This document shows, piece after piece, positions 13,168 to 15,789 of a stretch of 15,789 bases of DNA. The stretch's first letter is position 1. Each line of letters opens with the position of its first letter. The notes under the pieces were generated by a model. The model did not search any database and had not been told where the DNA came from. It saw only the letters and a program-made list of their open reading frames with translations. Position numbers and translations under genes: made by a program. The stretch comes from Deltaproteobacteria bacterium (GTDB taxonomy: Bacteria > Desulfobacterota > Desulfobacteria > Desulfobacterales > JAFDCJ01), in the NCBI GenBank assembly GCA_024277475.1, contig JAJRVC010000544.1, positions 1-15,789 on the forward strand. The letters are read 5' to 3'.

Positions 13168-14100
13168 TCAGGGTTCATAGGCCGCATCGATTCCCTTCGG
13201 ATCGGTGTCGGCATCGGTTTGGTTGATGAAATAAAGCGCAATATAATTGCCCACATCCCAGATTTTTTCAGATTCCAACTCGCGTTTAAAATACGGCATG
13301 GCCGTTCCGGTGATGCCGTTCATAATCTGATAATACAAAATTCCGCCGGAAATTTCCCTGTTTTTTAAGATTGTAAAATTAAACGGCGGCGGGTACAGGT
13401 AGGGCTGTGCCGGCCCCATTCCGTCACCCACCGGACCGTGGCATCCGAGACAAAAGTCCTGGTAAATTTTATGGCCTCTGGCCAGACCGGCTTCGGTGGT
13501 GGGGTAGGGATTTGGGATATCCCGCCAGCCCTGGGGAATTTGTTCATTGAGCCATTTCACGTTGGCATCGGGACCGTCCTCGTACGCTTTGACGGCCCCT
13601 GTTTTCCAGTGTCGCTGGCGATCCATGCGTCGGTCCGCATCTGTCATCCCCAGACTTTGCACGTAACCGGTTAAACGGATAAGATTTTCCACGCCTATAA
13701 ATTCAAAAGCCGGCATGATGGAATTCGGCCGCGTGTACCTGGGATTAACAAAATGAGCGCTGTGCCAGTCATCCGGATGTTCTCCGCCCTCCTGTGAAAG
13801 ATCCGGTCCCGTACGTTCAGATCCCAACAGTATCGGATGGTCCGCGATATAATCACCGGCCTGGGCAATACGTTCCGCGCCCAATCCCCAGTCAATGCTG
13901 CGGATGGATTGGCTGTGACAATAAACGCACCCGTTTGCAATGTATAGCTTTCTGCCGGCAGCTTCCTGCAGTGTACGCGCGCGAAAGATTGCAGACGGTA
14001 TTTCGACACGAGTTATGTAGGGTATATAAACAGCTATGAAGACAACCGCCGCCAATATCAAAAGGCTTCCGATAATAACTGCTCTGAGGGTCATCTTCAT
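13168..14100 (-). CDS. ccoO: Diheme CcoO-like cytochrome c subunit of cbb3 oxidase (CcoO fused to a second c-type domain)
   Basis: 310 residues from ATG 14100, overlapping the ccoN stop by four bases. One N-terminal helix (AVIIGSLLILAAVVFIAVYIPYI) anchors the protein with its domain in the periplasm. The first domain is CcoO: YIANGCVYCHSQ with heme site 58-62, then SERTGPDLSQEGG, HFVNPRYTRPNSIMPAF with Met129 as sixth ligand, and TGYVQSLG. From ~residue 200 a second cytochrome c domain follows, with CLGCH at 217-221 and Met268 in TAMPYFKREL. Standard CcoO is ~200-240 residues with a single heme. The fusion may supply the electron entry normally given by CcoP, of which no complete gene is present. 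Confidence 0.9.
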   Translation of the reverse strand: MKMTLRAVIIGSLLILAAVVFIAVYIPYITRVEIPSAIFRARTLQEAAGRKLYIANGCVYCHSQSIRSIDWGLGAERIAQAGDYIADHPILLGSERTGPDLSQEGGEHPDDWHSAHFVNPRYTRPNSIMPAFEFIGVENLIRLTGYVQSLGMTDADRRMDRQRHWKTGAVKAYEDGPDANVKWLNEQIPQGWRDIPNPYPTTEAGLARGHKIYQDFCLGCHGPVGDGMGPAQPYLYPPPFNFTILKNREISGGILYYQIMNGITGTAMPYFKRELESEKIWDVGNYIALYFINQTDADTDPKGIDAAYEP

Positions 14101-15467
14101 GACATTTCTCCGGGTTTGTAGAAAAATGTGGCTATAACGTTATACAAACCGACAATCGCAGAACTGAAAAGAAGCAACCCCAGGGCGGCTCGGACGATAA
14201 AGTAAATATGGATCTGAGGCAAAACCCGGTATACGACCTCACCGTTTAACCAGGCGTTTCCCTGGATCAGTCCCGCAATGGTCAGTACAACGGTAAATCC
14301 CACCACACCAATCAGGACCATCCAGTATTGGAAGTCGGCCAGCCGTTTACTGTAAAGGGGCTTCCCCGTCATTTTGGGTAAAACATAGTAGATTCCACCC
14401 AGGGCGATCATTCCCGCAAAGCCGAGAACGCCGATGTGGGCATGCCCCACTACCCAGTTGTTGAAATGGGTCACCCGCTGGACCTGGGGCAATGACATCA
14501 TGGACCCCTGGATGCTGACAAAAAAGTACATAATCGTACCGGTAAAAACGAATTTTGCGCCGATATCGTTGTGGATTTCTCCCAGCTTGTCCCTGGCGGT
14601 GTACCAGATGTTGATCAGAAAGGCCATCACCGGGATCACCATGGCGATACTGTCCACAATCGCAACTACCTTCAGCCAGGTGGGTACCGGCACTTGCAGC
14701 AGATGATGGGTCCCGATGTGGGTGTAAACGACAATCAAAGACCAAAATCCCAGCAGCGACAGCGTGTGGCTGTATAGCGGCGCTTTGACGGCACGGGGGA
14801 TGACATAATAGGTAACTCCCGCCGCAAGAGGTGTCAGGAGAAGACCGAAGACATTATGACCGTAAAACCAGAGGATAATTGCATCCGGGATGCCTACCAG
14901 AGCGCCGCTGTCCGGCCGCCAGATCACATTGCCCAAACTGTATGTCGTAGCGGTCAGAATGGCGGCCGCCAATGCATACCAGATGGATACATACAAAATG
15001 GGTTCCCGGCGTCGTTTGACCGTCATGACCATATTGATAAATACCAGGGAAAATGCTGCCACAACCATAATGTCAAGGGGCCAGATGAGTTCCGCGTACT
15101 CTCTGCCCTGGGTTTTCCCCATGCCGAGGGTGATAACAACCGCTACCAGCGTGATATTCCAGGCAATGACGGTGAAAATCCCCAGTTTTTCACTGAACAA
15201 CTCGGTTCGAAGCAATCTGGGGAAATAATAGAATGCGGCTGCCAGCAGTCCCGGCGTGACAAACCCAAATAGAACGATATTAATATGGATGGGCCGGACC
15301 CGGCCAAACACCAGCCATCCGATGTTTTTCGCAAAGTCCGGTGCGATCAGCTCCGTGGCTATTAAAAGACCCGCTAAAGTACCGACTACCATCCAGAAGG
15401 CCGAGGTGATGCAAAAACCTTTTGCGGTTGCATAGCTTGGGGATAAATTTTGATCCGGAGTGGACAA
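14097..15467 (-). CDS. ccoN: cbb3-type cytochrome c oxidase catalytic subunit I
   Basis: 456 residues starting at TTG 15467, selected because GGGAG lies 8 bases upstream and no ATG is better placed. This heme-copper oxidase subunit reduces O2 to water and contributes to the proton gradient. Ligand motifs visible are His61 (RPIHINIVLFGF, low-spin heme), His204 (WFYGHNVFG, CuB), the tyrosine pair 220-221 in GVTYYVIP (the cbb3 cross-linked Tyr lies here), His254-His255 (GTHHLLQVP, CuB), and His342/His344 (VVGHAHIG, hemes). About twelve helices are apparent. It is slightly shorter than usual CcoN (~470-500). It is the first gene of the operon. cbb3 oxidases have high O2 affinity, which fits oxygen protection or microaerobic respiration. 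Confidence 0.95.
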   Translation of the reverse strand: MSTPDQNLSPSYATAKGFCITSAFWMVVGTLAGLLIATELIAPDFAKNIGWLVFGRVRPIHINIVLFGFVTPGLLAAAFYYFPRLLRTELFSEKLGIFTVIAWNITLVAVVITLGMGKTQGREYAELIWPLDIMVVAAFSLVFINMVMTVKRRREPILYVSIWYALAAAILTATTYSLGNVIWRPDSGALVGIPDAIILWFYGHNVFGLLLTPLAAGVTYYVIPRAVKAPLYSHTLSLLGFWSLIVVYTHIGTHHLLQVPVPTWLKVVAIVDSIAMVIPVMAFLINIWYTARDKLGEIHNDIGAKFVFTGTIMYFFVSIQGSMMSLPQVQRVTHFNNWVVGHAHIGVLGFAGMIALGGIYYVLPKMTGKPLYSKRLADFQYWMVLIGVVGFTVVLTIAGLIQGNAWLNGEVVYRVLPQIHIYFIVRAALGLLLFSSAIVGLYNVIATFFYKPGEMS

Positions 15468-15654
15468 TTTCGATTCTCCCCCTTATCGCATCGCGATGTT
15501 ATTTGTTATCAGTTAAAATGAGTTGTCTGTCTCAATAAATCTTTTGCCGCAAAATACGCAAAAATTATAACTAAAATAAATCTTTTTTTAAACAGATAGA
15601 ATACATTCATTCAACGTTCGATGTTGGACGTTCGATGTTCATCAGTTAAGAGTT
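15468..15654. other. ccoN upstream region
   Basis: AT-rich, with a perfect palindrome CATCGCGATG (15489-15498) inside the probable leader. No FNR/ANR-type TTGAT-N4-ATCAA site is visible, although cbb3 operons are often under such control. A TTGAGA (minus strand, ~15530) could be a -35 element but no good -10 follows. The ACGTTCGATGTT double repeat (15614-15640) ends 15-20 bases before the right-hand repeat copy. Confidence 0.4.
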
Positions 15655-15789
15655 TAGCTAGTGCCCATCCACGAAGCCTTTTTTATCCATGGGCACTGGC
15701 GTAAGTTTCCAATTCAGAAATGAGCAATTTTTTCTCTGAGCAAGGCCGCACAAGGGTTTACGTTGAGACGTACTTTTCGTACTTCGCAG
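15655..15789 (+). repeat. Inverted repeat copy 2 with the first 23 codons of the unknown ORF
   Basis: This is the opposite-strand match of 1393-1529. A perfect 9 bp hairpin AGTGCCCAT (15660-15668) / ATGGGCACT (15689-15697) precedes ATG 15720. The frame is open to the window edge and reads MSNFFSEQGRTRVYV then ETYFSYFA, one residue different from copy 1. The frame must continue outside. The upstream edge follows TTTAGCTAGTG, similar to CTTAGATAGTG in copy 1. Confidence 0.88.
15720..15789 (+). CDS. Second copy of the unknown repeat-borne protein, 5' end only
   Basis: ATG 15720 and 23 sense codons up to the window edge. All but codon 16 (GAG instead of AAG) encode the same residues as the ORF beginning at 1462 on the other strand. 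The single nucleotide difference in the shared coding part is nonsynonymous. Function is unknown. Whether this copy has an intact full-length frame, unlike copy 1, cannot be seen here. Confidence 0.5.
   Translation, partial: MSNFFSEQGRTRVYVETYFSYFA

Noticed and set aside
15468..15600. FNR/ANR box upstream of ccoN
   Set aside because: Searched by eye for TTGAT-N4-ATCAA on both strands and found no acceptable match.

Overview
The window reads as a chromosomal stretch of a Gram-negative bacterium. I would guess a Desulfobacterota (deltaproteobacterial, Desulfobacterales-like) genome. The basis is the repeat-rich intergenic spacers, a sulfate-reducer-style accessory cbb3 oxidase locus, and a Tat-exported polyamine-type binding protein. 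This placement is an inference and no phylogenetic marker is present.

Layout, left to right. (1) 1-798: the C-terminal part of a class III PLP aminotransferase (+ strand, start off the window). (2) About 837-1529: a repeat-rich junction holding a ~130 bp MITE-like element with terminal inverted repeats, a frame-disrupted small ORF pair of unknown family (minus strand), and a hairpin-bearing leader. (3) 1545-5793: a minus-strand operon potB-potC-potD-potA for a spermidine/putrescine-type ABC importer, with a promoter near 5957-5984. It converges on the aminotransferase, which suggests polyamine or amino-compound uptake and transamination. (4) 6219-6850: a vapBC-type toxin-antitoxin pair (minus). 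(5) 7095-7871: an LpxH-like metallophosphoesterase (+). (6) 7872-8795: a gene-free mosaic of intergenic repeats and hairpins. (7) 8796-15467: a minus-strand cbb3-type cytochrome oxidase locus, transcribed from right to left as ccoN, a diheme ccoO-like subunit, a ccoS-like gene, a small CcoP/CcoQ-like membrane protein, an unrecognised 78-aa membrane protein, a monoheme cytochrome c, and the copper-exporting P-type ATPase ccoI (fixI). (8) 15655-15789: a second copy, on the opposite strand, of the hairpin plus ORF start found at 1393-1529.

The most unusual observations are the two nearly identical, outward-facing copies of an unknown ORF-bearing repeat that bracket ~14 kb holding pot, vapBC and cco, and the rearranged architecture of the cbb3 oxidase. 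In the oxidase, a second c-type heme domain is fused to the CcoO-like subunit, a heme-free CcoP-like membrane anchor is encoded separately, and an extra cytochrome c lacks the usual methionine ligand.

At least three distinct short intergenic repeat families were found by eye: GAACCTGTGAAC-type inside the cco operon, ACGTTCGATGTTC-type at ~8.3, ~8.6 and ~15.6 kb, and TCAAGCATCCAGCATC-type at ~2.7 and ~12.2 kb. All sit in gaps between genes.
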